From Gordionus sp. m RMFG-2023 (taxonomy: Eukaryota; Nematomorpha; Gordioida; Chordodea; Parachordodidae): a stretch of DNA of 64,000 nt. The stretch is from NCBI RefSeq assembly GCF_954871325.1, contig NC_088776.1:17484052-17548051 (forward strand), given 5' to 3'. Below are positions 43,338 to 54,429 of this stretch, in pieces (positions within the stretch are counted from its first letter, which is position 1; each line of letters begins with the position of its first letter). The translations under genes were made by a program, and so were the position numbers. The notes below the pieces were generated by a model. It saw only the letters and a list, made by a program, of their open reading frames with translations, was not told the origin of the DNA and ran no database searches.

Positions 43338-44223
43338 AAATTTGCAGTTTAATGATGTATATGATATCGTCAATGCGCTTTTTCCGTCAGTGTGTTATTT
43401 TTTCAAATTTAAATCATTTTTCGAGCGCGTAAATTTAAATTTGATTTTGTCGGAAATGTATTCTGTCATGTTTGGAATACCAAATTCAGACAATTTCGTT
43501 ATGAACTTTTGAACTTAAATATTTTATATATGCTTTCCCATTGATTTTTTTTATAAATTATAAATGACTTAAAGGTTAACGGCAAAATTATTAACAATTC
43601 ATAAGATAGGTATTATAAACATGCTGGAAGGAATACATTTCCGGTTATATATGATTTTTAAATGTAAGAAAACGCGCTCAAAAATGATTTAAAATTGAAA
43701 AAATAACATATTGCAGGAAAAATACATTGACGCCAATATATATATTGATACATAAAATATATATATAAATTTATATATCCTTTTAAAAATTAAAATATTT
43801 TTAATTAATAAAAAAATATTGATATATATATGTTAGCGGCCATGTGTTTTATGCGGCAATGTGCCATTTTTTCAACTTTATATTTTTTTTGAGTGCATTT
43901 TATTAAATTTAAAAGTCTGGTTTTACCGGAAATGCATTCCGGCATGTTTAGAATACCTATCTTAAGATTGTAGACAATTTTGCCGTTAACCTTTGAATCA
44001 TTTATAATTTATAAAGAAAATTTATAGAAAAACTAATATAAACTATATTAAGTTAAAATGTTCATGGCAAAATTGGCTAAAGTTCATAGGGTAGGTATTC
44101 CAAGCATGTTACAATACATTTCCAATAAAATTAGGTTTTTAAATTTAAAAAAAACGCTTAAAATATGATTTAAATATGAAAACACATTGCCGCTAACATA
44201 TACATCATTAAACTGCAAATTAT
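43338..44223. mobile_element. Nested foldback elements, four alternating arms
   Basis: Two arms read left to right (43341-43530, 43835-43995) and two are their inverse (43580-43745, 44050-44222). The arms share CATGTTTGGAATACC, CGGAAATGTATTC, AATTTTGCCGTTAAC and TGAGTGCATTTT-like words. The outermost TTTGCAGTTTAATGATGTAT and ATACATCATTAAACTGCAAA are exact inverts, so a copy probably inserted into another copy. Confidence 0.65.
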
Positions 44224-44629
44224 AATATATATAAGTTTACATATTTTTTAAAAAATTTTTAATTAATTTTCTAAATATGTAAATATATTTATACTAGCTA
44301 ATTTTTCTTTATCACAATTCTCACTTCAAGTTAGTCATAACAAGCAATCAAATAAATAAAAAAAACATGCTTAATATACTTATTAAATACAAAAAAACCG
44401 TGAATTTTCACTATTTTTTTTGAAGGAACAATTTTTATAATATTTTTTTTTGCAACATCTTTTTATTATCAAAAAATTCAAAAAAGATGGTTTTCTTTAT
44501 TAATTAATAATAATAAATTGATTATTATTTATGTAAATATAATTCTTATTCTAAAAAAACATTTAATTTGATCATCAAACAACCCATAATTTTTGACTAA
44601 AAAACAACATCCAATTTCATACCCTAGAG

Positions 44630-46967
44630 CAGTGGCCCCTACACTTTTTGAGCGAATGAAGCAGAATACCCCCATGAAAAGTACCCCCTTGAAAAGTATC
44701 CCCCCCCCTTCGAAAAAATGATAATTATGACACCCATAAATTTCAAAAATAATTTTTATTGCATCAATTTTTAATATATAATATAAAATGCAAAAAATAT
44801 AACTTTATAAATATTATTTTTAAATTAATAATTTAGATAAATTAGGGGAAGAGAAAGCGAAAGAATTTATAAATTTATCAGTATTTAATTGTTTAAATAA
44901 AAAATTTTCCATTGATAATATGGTTAAATTATTGAGAAAAGAATCTTTCATGGTACTGCGCAGTCTTGTTTTAATTAATTTAATTTTACTCATGACTCTT
45001 TCGGCAGTACATGAGGTTGTGGGAATGGTTAATAAATATTTATATAAAATTCTTAAATTAGGGAAAATTTTAAAGTAAACGATAAGGTAAAATAAATGAA
45101 TAGTTTTTCCAATCTGAATCGTAAGTCCCTGAATTATCATCATAATCAGAAGAAGCTAAATAATGTATTGGTAAAAATATTTTAATTAAATAAATTTACA
45201 ATTCTCAGAATCTGACAAATCTTTAGATTCTTGAACCTCTAGGTCATGAGTAATAATTACATTCCCCATTTTGGCCATCTTATAAATATTTCTAAACTTC
45301 AACATTTCTTCGAAAATTTGACTTAAATTTAAATTGTAAAATTCACAGATATCCTCGATACCTTCTTTAATAATTGATTTTTCTGCCATTCCCTTTGGCG
45401 TAAAAAATGATGTTTGATGTAAAAATTTCATTGAATCATCATTAAATCTTTCGTTAAACTGCATAATAATTAAATCGAGTGCAGCATAAAACACACCTAT
45501 TTTAAAGCTAAAAAAAATTTCTATATATAATGATGAAAGTATATATACCTCTCCTTTTTGGATTGTAATGTTTGAAGTCTAGAACTTTCAAAATCAAAAG
45601 GTAGATTTCTCTCCTTCATAAAATCTTGCGCCTTTTAAAAAACATCCAAAAATTCAGTGTTATTATCTATTAGATTAAAAAATAATTAAGACAATAATTT
45701 ATATTATACTTCTCAAATTAATCAAGCAATCTTTTGCCAATTGAATTTGATTTATTGCATACCCTATATCCTTCGAAATGGTTTGCAATTTTGTACAAGC
45801 CAAACTTGTTATCAACAATATTTTATCCAAAACACAAAGTGATAAGATAAAATCAAATTTTTCTATTCTAAAGACTATATCACTAGCCATAGTGGAAGTG
45901 GCAGGATCTTCAGAATCCTTTAAATTTGCCAGCTTCTAAATAAAAAAAACATTTAAAATTTAAATAGATAAGGAACTATTACCGAGTGGTATTCTTGACG
46001 CGTAGAAATCGTTGCGATTTTTTCTAATCATTACACTGAAATTTTTTGAGTACCTCGTATCTTTTTACACCATTAAAATAGACATAAATCTCATCTAGTA
46101 TTCCTAGAACATTTCGAAGTTTTTTAATTGATTGGCATAATTGAACAACGATTAAACTTAATCGATGACAATAACACCAAATAAAAGCTGCCTTTGGCGC
46201 CTCTGCTCTAATCAAGGCTTGCACACCATTGATTCTTCCACTCATATTTGAGGCGCCATCATAACTTTGCCCAGCTAGATATTCAAGGGGTAAATTCATC
46301 GAGCTAAGTTTGGATATATTATGCTTTATATCGAGACCTGTGGTATTTCCCGTACAATATATGTCAATCAGTCTTTCAACAGGCTTCGGCGTCTCACTAT
46401 TTTCAACATATCTTACTATCAAAGCTATTGCTTCTGATTTCGAAACATCGTATGTGCCATCAACTATGATTGAAAAGCACCTGTTAAATGTAATCTCATT
46501 TTGAATTTTTTTTATAACCATATATTTCATGGTTTCAATGACAATGTTTATGTTATTAAATAGGTTTGAATATAATTTCGTTTTTAATCCTTTATTTTTT
46601 TTATCCTTTTTTCTTTCTTCATTTTGCTGTATATATATTTTTAGTATAGGTTCAGAATCTGCAATAAGCTTAATAAGGGCCATCATATTGCCTTCTTGTT
46701 GCCTGTTCCCCCAGAAGGCTTGGTTACGAGATATTAAATAAAATTTACTAAACATCGACCAAAATTTCCGTCAATATATTAAATTAAATATTAAGTGGTG
46801 GGGGGGGGGTCTTATTATTACATTTATAAACCAGAAATCACATGATCATGATGGATGTAAAAAAAAAATTTTTTTTAAATTTTAAAAAAATTTAAATAAA
46901 AAAAGTACCCCCACTCAAATTTACTGAAGCGCTTCGGACCCCCCCCCCCCCGTTGTAGGGGCCCCTG
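44630..46967 (-). mobile_element. hAT transposon, 2.3 kb, with 8-bp TSD
   Basis: The ends CAGTGGCCCCTACA and, inverted, CAGGGGCCCCTACA are flanked by perfect octamers CCCTAGAG at 44622-44629 and 46968-46975. Subterminal poly-C/poly-G runs occur on both sides. The inner minus-strand gene is a DUF4371/hAT transposase. The intact duplication and ends indicate a fairly recent insertion although the gene is broken. Confidence 0.92.
44820..46755 (-). pseudogene. hAT transposase (ZMYM1-like, DUF4371), interrupted
   Basis: The frame 46755-46024 (243 codons) has FWGNRQQEGNMMALIKLIAD, FSIIVDGTYDVSKSEA, GQSYDGASNMSGRINGVQAL and FIWCYCHRLSLIVVQLC, the DUF4371 and ribonuclease-H-like core. Lower blocks at 45890-45699 and 45494-45186 continue the helical region. 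The block 45143-44820 has YLLTIPTTSCTAERVMSKIK and KTRLRSTMKDSFLNNLTIL, the C-terminal dimerisation domain. An in-frame TAG lies at 46024. GTAATA..TTTAG at about 45983-45935 may be an intron. About four blocks are left, so the gene is probably inactive. Confidence 0.85.
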
Positions 46968-46975
46968 CCCTAGAG

Positions 46976-47721
46976 CTATAAGAATTTACTCAAATTAGTG
47001 ATCTGCATTGCAAGTCCGATCTAATTCCATAGATCTGAAATTTTATTTAAAAATATTAACCGTTATAAAAGTACGATACTAAAGCGAAAAATTCTAAGCG
47101 TTAAAGTAAAATAAGATTTATTTAATCTAAGAATATTTATAAAAAATAGTAGAAAAACAAAATATTTAAAGATATGGTCCTTGAAGACCTGCAAAATCAA
47201 AATATTTCTAGCTTAAATAATATGTTTGTTCAGCTTATAGTTCAGTCAGAATCCAAATAGGCATGTTTTTGCAAATAGGCAAATTTTTTTCATAAATTTT
47301 ACTTTTATGTAAGTATATTTATTTTATAATATTTATAAATATAAAACATAATGAAAACCGTATGTGATGTTAATTATGAATATGATTAACTTTCATAAAT
47401 TTTTATAAAAAACAATGCAATTTGTGTAATTTATTTTGGCTTGTCTTGATTGGAAATTTGTGCACCTTACAAATTTGACCATATGTTTTTTATTGATTAC
47501 TGAAAATTTTAAATATTTACTTAAATTAATTCTAGATGGTAAAAAATTTCTCCCATTACCAACGGTGCTCGAATTGGCCATATTTGGATATTGAATATGA
47601 AATAAAAGTTTCAAAAAATTGTTTTATTTACCAATACGATTTAAAAAACGAAACAGTGCCTAAATCGATTTTATTTGCATGAATAATAAATTTTTTGTTT
47701 AAATTATCGTTTTTAAATATA
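46976..47721. other. AT-rich stretch with a solo MITE end
   Basis: TAGTGATCTGCATTGCAAG at 46996 is a CCCGGCCCG-family terminus without a partner. The minus-strand frame 47393-47614 has ATGGCCAATTCGAGCACC in a fair start context but nothing recognisable. Confidence 0.4.
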
Positions 47722-47967
47722 TTAAATCTTTAAAATTCGAATCTGATCAGTGTATTGCAAAAGTTTTACAGCTAGTCCTTTTTTGACGAAAAGATTTTTT
47801 GGGTAATTGAGCTTTTCAATTTCTAATTCTTTCAAATTCAGCGTTCTACAGAAATAGTTTAGCGTAGAGCAAGCGATAGTTGTGAAAAAAGAGTTATAAA
47901 GATTGATGGATAAATTATCCAAAATTTGGTGAGAGTGGAGATAAATTGAATTGGTGGAAAATTTGGA
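47722..47967 (-). other. Unidentified 81-codon open frame
   Basis: It opens after a stop at 47968 and has no ATG. It reads IYLHSHQILDNLSINLYNSF, then ACSTLNYFCRTLNLKELEIE and NYPKNLFVKKGLAVKLLQY, ending in TAA. The mix of residues is plausible for the last exon of a protein gene whose upstream exons were hidden by insertions, but no family is recognised. Confidence 0.2.
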
Positions 47968-48058
47968 TTAATACAGGTGAAGTCCTAAGCCAAAATCTGA
48001 CTTTCTAACCAAGAAATTTAGAACATTCCTAATGCACATTTTCTAAAGACGGCGATTG

Positions 48059-48598
48059 TAGTGTTTGCAACGGTCCGGTCCGGTCCGGTCCGGTCTTTTT
48101 TTCTAAACTGGGACCGGACCGATGGACCGTTAAGTCAAATGAGACCGGACCGTGGGACCGTCGGTCCGGTCCGGTCCAGGCGGTCCGGTCCCACCTAAAA
48201 AAAATTTTTTTATAAAGCTACAAAAGTTTTATTCTGCATTTAAATTTATTAAAAATGAATAGTTAAATTACCCTATTAATATTTCAATTATATCATCAAT
48301 TCATTTTTATTATATTATACACAAATGCCTAATCAAAGAAGAATATAAAAAGTAAACTATGAATATTGAATTTAGAATATAAAAAGTAAACGATGAATTA
48401 GATATTATATAGTGTTAGGCATTAAATAATCATATTTAATATGTTCATGTACATACACATTAACTATAAAGCAATTTATAGTAAACTTTTATATTCTTTA
48501 ATCGGTCTTCGGTCGGACCGGACCGTCCCATAGGACCGAAAAGTCTAATAAGACCGGACCGGACTGGACCGGACCGGACCGGACCGTTGCAAACACTA
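48059..48598. mobile_element. hAT-type MITE with CGGTC-repeat ends and 8-bp TSD
   Basis: The 540 bp element has TAGTGTTTGCAACGGTCC at both ends in inverted orientation. Perfect octamers GGCGATTG flank it at 48051-48058 and 48599-48606. Each end is a run of the pentamer CGGTC (GGTCC) over 100-120 bases, partly in both orientations, while the middle 300 bases are AT-rich. No gene. Confidence 0.9.
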
Positions 48599-49093
48599 GG
48601 CGATTGATTCTAATGTAGACTGGATACCTGCCGATCTAAGAGCATAGCTACCTATCGTTGTAATTGGCGTACCTTGGGAATTGGCCTTTTTAAATCAGCA
48701 ACGGAGACATGCTTACCATTCAGGCATTGGCATACGCAGCGGGGGGGGGCAGGGAAACAAATCCCCACCCCTAAAGCCAAAAAATGCAGATGCCGGATAT
48801 ATTTTTCAAAAATATTATTGTTTATATTAATTTATATTTGTTAATATTTATTCGTATCTCATATTAAATATATATTTTATTACATTTATTATCACATTCA
48901 TAAGTTATTTTATCAATTAATTTCGATTTCAAGTTTTCCGGCGTAATATTTACTTATTATTTTCAAATTTTTAGTGGCGTAATATTTATCTACCATTTTC
49001 AAATTTCTAGTCAAATAATAATTATTTCTGAAACTTCTGGTCCAACAGGGAAAAAGAAATTGCAACCTTGTCCAACGAGATAGAGCCTCTTCC

Positions 49094-50419
49094 ATCAAGC
49101 ACTAACAGCTATTAAGGAGTTAGAAGAGTCAATTATTTGCTATTACTGAAATATCACAATGGCCTGAAAGAAATATTTCCTCAGAAGCAAGAAAATTATT
49201 GGATTCAATGCTTATTCCAAATTTTATTTCTCATTAGAATGTATTATTTAATTATACAACTATTTTAAGTATTACATTTCAAAAACATGACATTGATTTG
49301 ATTAAGAAGATGAGAATAGCGGAGAGCATTTTATCAGAACTCAAGGAAATTAGGGCTAATGTTGATGAAGAATTTCATATTTTATATTTTTTGTTGAGTC
49401 AAAAGCAGAGCTATACGTGTTTAATATTTGTCTCCCTCGACTTGTAGCAAGGCAAGCTCATCGTTAAAACATTATTATAGGATCAGTAGAAGAGTATATC
49501 TTAGATGCTGATACATTTATAACCCAAATAAATGAATTTATAATTCATCATGCAGCACTTACATCTGCAAATATTACTTCCACAAAAGCCTTCCCAACCT
49601 TTTTCAGATGGTGATAGAAAAAAAGATATTTGCTAGATTTTTATTATGAAGATGTTAAAGTATCTTATGATGCCTTACTAGCTGAATAACTATGTTTATA
49701 AGATTTGATATAGTCCCAAAAAATGCTATGGATGCTCTGAATTATTTCAAACACATTTTAGATTAAATTCCCGATGTATTAAAAGAAATAAACTCTTCCC
49801 ATTAGTAAACTAATGAGAGAACACTCTCTTTTTTAAAAAGAATAACAGAGGCCTGCAGAAGTACCATTTGCAGGGCACTGCCCGGATTTTTTTTAAAGAT
49901 TTTTTACGGCCCCGGCCTGGGTTTTTTTAAAAAAAATTTCAGGCCCGACCTGGCTTTTTTTTTAAAAAATTTCAGGCCCGGCTCGGCTTTTTTTAAAAAA
50001 AATTTTCAGGCTCGGCCCGGCTTTTTTTTAAATAAAATTTTCAGACCCGGCCCGGATTTTTTTAAAATAAATTATATTTATTTTTGATTTTTATAGCTAA
50101 TAATAACGATTTCAAATATAGGCTGTTTTAAAAAATATAGCCCGGCCTGGGTGTTTTTTTAAAAATAATTCAGGCCCGGCTTGGGTGTTTTTTAAAAAAA
50201 ATTTCGGGCCCGGCCCGGGTATATTTAAAAAAATTAAAATACTGTCCGGCCCAGAGGCCGGGCCTGCAGGTCTCTGAAAAACATACTAAGAAGTACAACA
50301 TGTGAAAGTAGATTGAAAGGTTTGGATCTTTTGAATATTCATAGGCATTTGACGACAAGCAAGGATGAGATAATTGAAAAATTAGCTCAATCCCAACGAA
50401 GATTGGATTTTACATTGTA
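49094..50419 (+). pseudogene. hAT transposase fragments (P52rIPK-like), interrupted by insertion
   Basis: CLPRLVARQAHR then SVEEYILDADTFITQINEF match the PRxxxRQxHRxN..VEEYYR...DxxIxxLxxRF part of P52rIPK-like hAT proteins. At the end, SFLKRI (before the insertion) and LKNILRSTTCESRLKGLDLL, NIHR and QSQRRLDFTL (after it) match SxLRRLKTYLRSTMxxxRLxGLALLxIHR...RRLDF. Many stops between these blocks show that the copy is dead. Confidence 0.75.
49845..50278. mobile_element. CCCGGCCCG-family MITE inserted in the hAT gene
   Basis: It lies between the codons for KRI and KNILRST of the transposase. It consists of nine or more GC-rich blocks (TCAGGCCCGGCTCGG, CAGACCCGGCCCGG, CGGGCCCGGCCCGGG) alternating with T/A tracts. 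The ends are CAGAGGCCTGCAG and, inverted, CAGAGACCTGCAG. Flanks AAGAATAA and AAAAACAT agree at only 5 of 8 bases. Confidence 0.6.
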
Positions 50420-50829
50420 AATATATAACATACAAAATACAATTATTACTAAGAAACATTTTGTGTAAAGGCTCAAAAAATTCAAATTTCTATTTGGGGT
50501 CATTTAAGTGATTCTTTACATATAATTTTTTTATAATTCACATTAATTTAAAATTGTGTATTAGGAATAGTTATTAGTCCTAATAAATTTATGCTTGATA
50601 TTTTTAAAAAACAATAATATTTCTTTAAAAAATTTATTATCCCCCCCCCCCAGACCAAATTCCTGCGTACGCGCCAGCATTCAGGTCAAAACTAGGTTCT
50701 TCATAGAATACTAACAATTGCGTAGTTAAGTTGTAACCCTTCAAATCTTTGTTCTTGTGCAGTACGGAGTGGAACACTTTAAATTTTCTGAGGGTATGGT
50801 TTACAGAAATTCGTAACAAGATCCTTAGT

Positions 50830-51115
50830 TCATGTGATAAGAAACTGTGAGATCACCTTCATGAAGCTTCGATGTTAGGTAGGCGACAGAACGTTCATTT
50901 AAGGAAATATCCAAGTTTTTCTAAAAGCACAAGAAGGTTAGAGAGTGTTTAAAACAACCGATTCATATACCTCTAGTTTTGATTAACAAGGGGTCAGAAA
51001 AGAGGAATACAGTCAAATGTAACACTTGGCCAAGAGACGAGGGACAGCTAATGAAAAGGCTTAGGCGTGATCGTAAACTAATGCCCCATAATTTGCAAAG
51101 AAACAAAAAGTAGAT
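50830..51115 (+). pseudogene. Possible Tc1-like transposase N-terminal fragment
   Basis: NTWPRDEGQLMKRLRRDRKL followed by MPHNLQRNKK resembles the second HTH of Tc1 transposases (RPRxTTxREDRxLxRxxRxxR). Upstream frames carry LHEASML and FSKSTRRLESV, compare the LHEAGxS..SKSTV first HTH. The local G+C is higher than around it. The assignment is tentative. Confidence 0.3.
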
Positions 51116-51479
51116 TAAGTATCTTTCATACACTGATTATAAAAGTTTGAATATTTATGATATTTATATTCATTTTAGTATTTAAATTAATTGATTGAAT
51201 TTTTGATAGTTAGAAATAAATTTCACCAAAATTTGAATAAATCATCTCTAAAATTCAAAAGGTTAATTAAAAATATTTCTAAAAAGCTGAAGTAAAAAGG
51301 ATATTATGAAAATGAACAAATAAAATAATAAAAATATTGGTTATTGTGCATTTTTGATGGTACTAAAGTACCATTGACTGTTCATTCGTATTCATCAAAT
51401 GAATCGAATAATTTTCTATCCGTATTTATTACTATTTGTTTCGAGGGGCTTTAGCAGCTTAAGGTATTAACATATTTGC

Positions 51480-51600
51480 ACCAATCATATATAGTGAGCG
51501 TTTTTAAATTTTAATCTTATTGTGCCGGAATCGTATTACAGCATGAGTATACGCTGTAAATTTTAAACAATTTTGCCGCGAATATTTGTGTATTTTTTAA
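51480..51600. repeat. Solo arm of the 43338-44223 foldback family
   Basis: TAGTGAGCGTTTTTAAATTT, TGTGCCGGAATCGTATTACA, GCATGAGTATAC and CAATTTTGCCGCGAA follow the order of the arms at 43835-43995. Confidence 0.45.
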
Positions 51601-51774
51601 AATTTATATCAAAAATTTTGAGGCATGTTAAAAAAATTGACAAGCCAAAAATCGATCGTTTCAGAATCGATTGAAAATTTGAATATTTCGAACATTAACA
51701 CATAAAATTATTATCTGCTTACTAATTTTCGCAATTCCGATTAATTTCCATATTTTAAAGTTGGATATATATTG

Positions 51775-52101
51775 TAGAAATTGAATAAGATCCTCGTTTA
51801 TTTATTGATACCATGACAGAACAATTAAACAAAATAAGACAGAATATTATTATCATAAATCACATTTTATTTTTATTATAAATTACATATTTTTATTCAC
51901 TATTTTAACCAAAAACAATTTTTCTTTTTATATCTTTTTTTTAACAATAAAAAATAATCAATTATGTGAAATACAAATTGATATTAACAAAAATGTAACG
52001 TTAAAATGATATGTTAATATAAAATTTCACCTATTAAATTTAAATACAAATTGATATCAAAAAAATAAATCAATTGCCAAAATAAATTAAACGTTAATAT
52101 C
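51775..52101 (-). repeat. 3' LTR
   Basis: Matches 54103-54429 over its full 327 bases with roughly a dozen differences. Confidence 0.85.
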
Positions 52102-54102
52102 CCAAAGAAATTAGGCTTATTATTTCCTAGGATGTTGAGTGGTAACGCCATTAACGTTCATGATCGCCAAGCAATACGCCAACCATGTTCAAGGTGCAGT
52201 CTTCTTTTCAAACCGAACGATGGCTTGGTAAAGTAAAGGCAGTTAGCTAATTTCTCAATCGGATCGCTTGTGCATCGTATCGGACATCTCGATTCCTCTC
52301 GAGCAAGGTTTATGTTGTCATTCAGCCAGCCATTCAATTTCTGAGTCATCGCATCAATCTTGGCACACGGAATTCTCCTTGAAGGTATGATCTTAGGCAC
52401 AGCATCGGGCTTCAAGTGAACTTTCTCTTGTCTGACCATTTTGGGTTTGTAGGAATAAGTTGATTCAAGGTCTTTTTTTGTTGTCGAGACCTTCTCTACT
52501 TTACCCACTAAGAACGTTTTTAAAATGTTGTTGAAGGCGTAGAGTCACATACGCCCTAACAGGGGGATCTTGTCACAATCCACCACTATGGCCTCCAGCG
52601 TTTGTGAGTTACCTTCATACTTAACGTTCACATTGGCAAGACCTAATATCTTGATGGCGCTGCCATCATAACCAGTGAGTTTCATATCCGTCTTACGTAT
52701 CGTGGTTATGCCTACAGTCTTAGCTGTCAGCTTCAGAAGTATAGTGTACCTCGTACCGGTGTCAACTTGCATCAACGTGGGTATATTGTTGATGCTCACC
52801 GTTACGTTGTACGAGTCATATCTGGTATCCTTAACCCCCAGATTGCACACTTCCAAATCCTGCAGATTATATTCTTTAAAATCTGTGTTTAGGTCGTCGT
52901 CATCATCTATTACTTCGATGTTCATAGCATGGTTCGTATTCAATTGACAATCACGATCTTTGTAATCAGAAGATCTGTTGTAAGTATTATTGTCATTTTT
53001 GTACTGGTAGGGCCTCGACGAATATTTCGGAAAACCATTAATATTTTGAGGGTTGTGTCTGTGCTGACCACGACGGGAATAGTTGGTTCGGTTATCACCT
53101 CTATAGCAGTCATCCCGTCTATCAAGGCTTTGATGATGGTCACAATGATAGTCGTGGCGATTGCCATGGACGTTGTACCCGCTATTGTTGTATCGATCGT
53201 CGTAGTAGTTATCGTTGCGATTGTCAAAATGGTTGCGGTTATAGTGACAATTATCGTAGCTTTGATCAAAACGATTGTCGTGAAAGTTGCTGTGCCGTCC
53301 ATCGAATCGTTTGTTGCGGCCGATATCGTAGCGTATCTTGTAACGTTCATCAAATCGTTTTTCGTAGCAATAGTCGCAGCATAGGTCGTAACGTTCATCG
53401 AAATGTTGTCCGTCGCGAATGTCTTTGATGAACTGGGGTTACTTGATAAGAGATTTACCATGTGCGTGAGAGTCTTGAATGGGTTTTGTTATTACGTAAC
53501 TATTTTTGACTCTGCCCATGTGATTGACCTCTTGTATTCTAGGTGATTCAGTCAAATGAGTGGCTTTAACTTTCATCACGCCCTTGATGTTACTTGGCTC
53601 CGTGGTGTCTTATTCTAGACCTAGATTGTAAATGTCTTCTATAGTCATAGAGCTCCTGACCGCTTTCCTGACATCTTTGGAATTCGAAGCAACTCTCACT
53701 TTCTCAATAATGCGCTGAATGCCATTGAATTTGCATTCTTTATTGAGTCGTGCTACGCGTGTGACCCAAGCCGAGAACGTCTCCTCCTTGCCTTGAGTGG
53801 CAGCATAAAATAATGACCGTTTGGGCTTGAATTTGCCAAGCAGGGCGATTGGGTCCTATAAGTCTGCCTCCGTGCAAATTGCTCCAACGTTATTGAATTC
53901 GTCATCTGGGAGACTTCGGAGAAACAACGCGGCCTTTTCTCCGTTGGAAATCTTGCTTGTGTCGAAGAAATTCTGCAATTTCCCTATGTAGGCGCTGTCA
54001 TAGCTACTGAATTTAGGGAAATCCAGCTTGACGAATTCAGTCATATATGTGGAATTGTTCAAAGCATCCATCACGAAGTTCGGACGTAATTTGGACTCCA
54101 TC

Positions 54103-54429
54103 TAGAAATTGAATAAGATCCTCGTTTATTTATTGATACCATGACAGAATAATTAAACAAAATAAGAAAGAATATTATTATCTTAAATCACATATTATTT
54201 TTATTATAAATTACATTTTTTTATTCACTATTTTAACCAAAAATACTTTTTCTTTTATATCTTTTTTTTAACAATAAAAAAATAACAAATTATGTGAAAT
54301 ACAAATTGATATTAACAAAAATGTAACGTTAAAATAATATGTTAATATAAAATTTCACCGATTAAATTTAAATACAAATTGATATCAAAAAAATAAATCA
54401 ATTGCCAAAATAAATAAAACGTTAATATC
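54103..54429 (-). repeat. 5' LTR
   Basis: Partner of 51775-52101. The Gag-like frame starts within two bases of its inner edge, which leaves little room for a conventional leader. Confidence 0.85.

Larger units (their letters stand above)
48725..50677 (+). mobile_element. hAT transposon remnant with 8-bp TSD, carrying a nested MITE
   Basis: The ends CATTGGCATACGCAG and, inverted, CTGGCGCGTACGCAG are followed by G-tracts. Perfect octamers CATTCAGG flank it at 48717-48724 and 50678-50685. The internal gene fragments are hAT. A GC-rich repeat (49845-50278) interrupts the 3' part of the gene. Confidence 0.88.
51775..54429 (-). mobile_element. LTR retrotransposon fossil, probably Ty3/gypsy-like
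   Basis: Two direct repeats of 327 bases (51775-52101 and 54103-54429) enclose a 2.0 kb interior that is clearly richer in G+C than its surroundings. On the minus strand the interior holds a Gag-like start at the 5' end. A tract rich in Asp, Asn, Arg, Tyr and His with a cysteine cluster follows, then an aspartic protease (LMQVDTGTRYTILL), then only the beginning of a reverse transcriptase. The interior is much shorter than in a whole element and the genes are broken in several places. The LTRs are about 95% identical by eye, suggesting a moderately young insertion. Neither TG..CA ends nor a target duplication were seen. Gag-protease-RT order supports Ty3/gypsy. Confidence 0.8.

Noticed and set aside
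52675-53384. Long plus-strand frames rich in Val and Ile
   Set aside because: They are shadows of the minus-strand retrotransposon region, caused by its biased D/N/R/Y/H codons.
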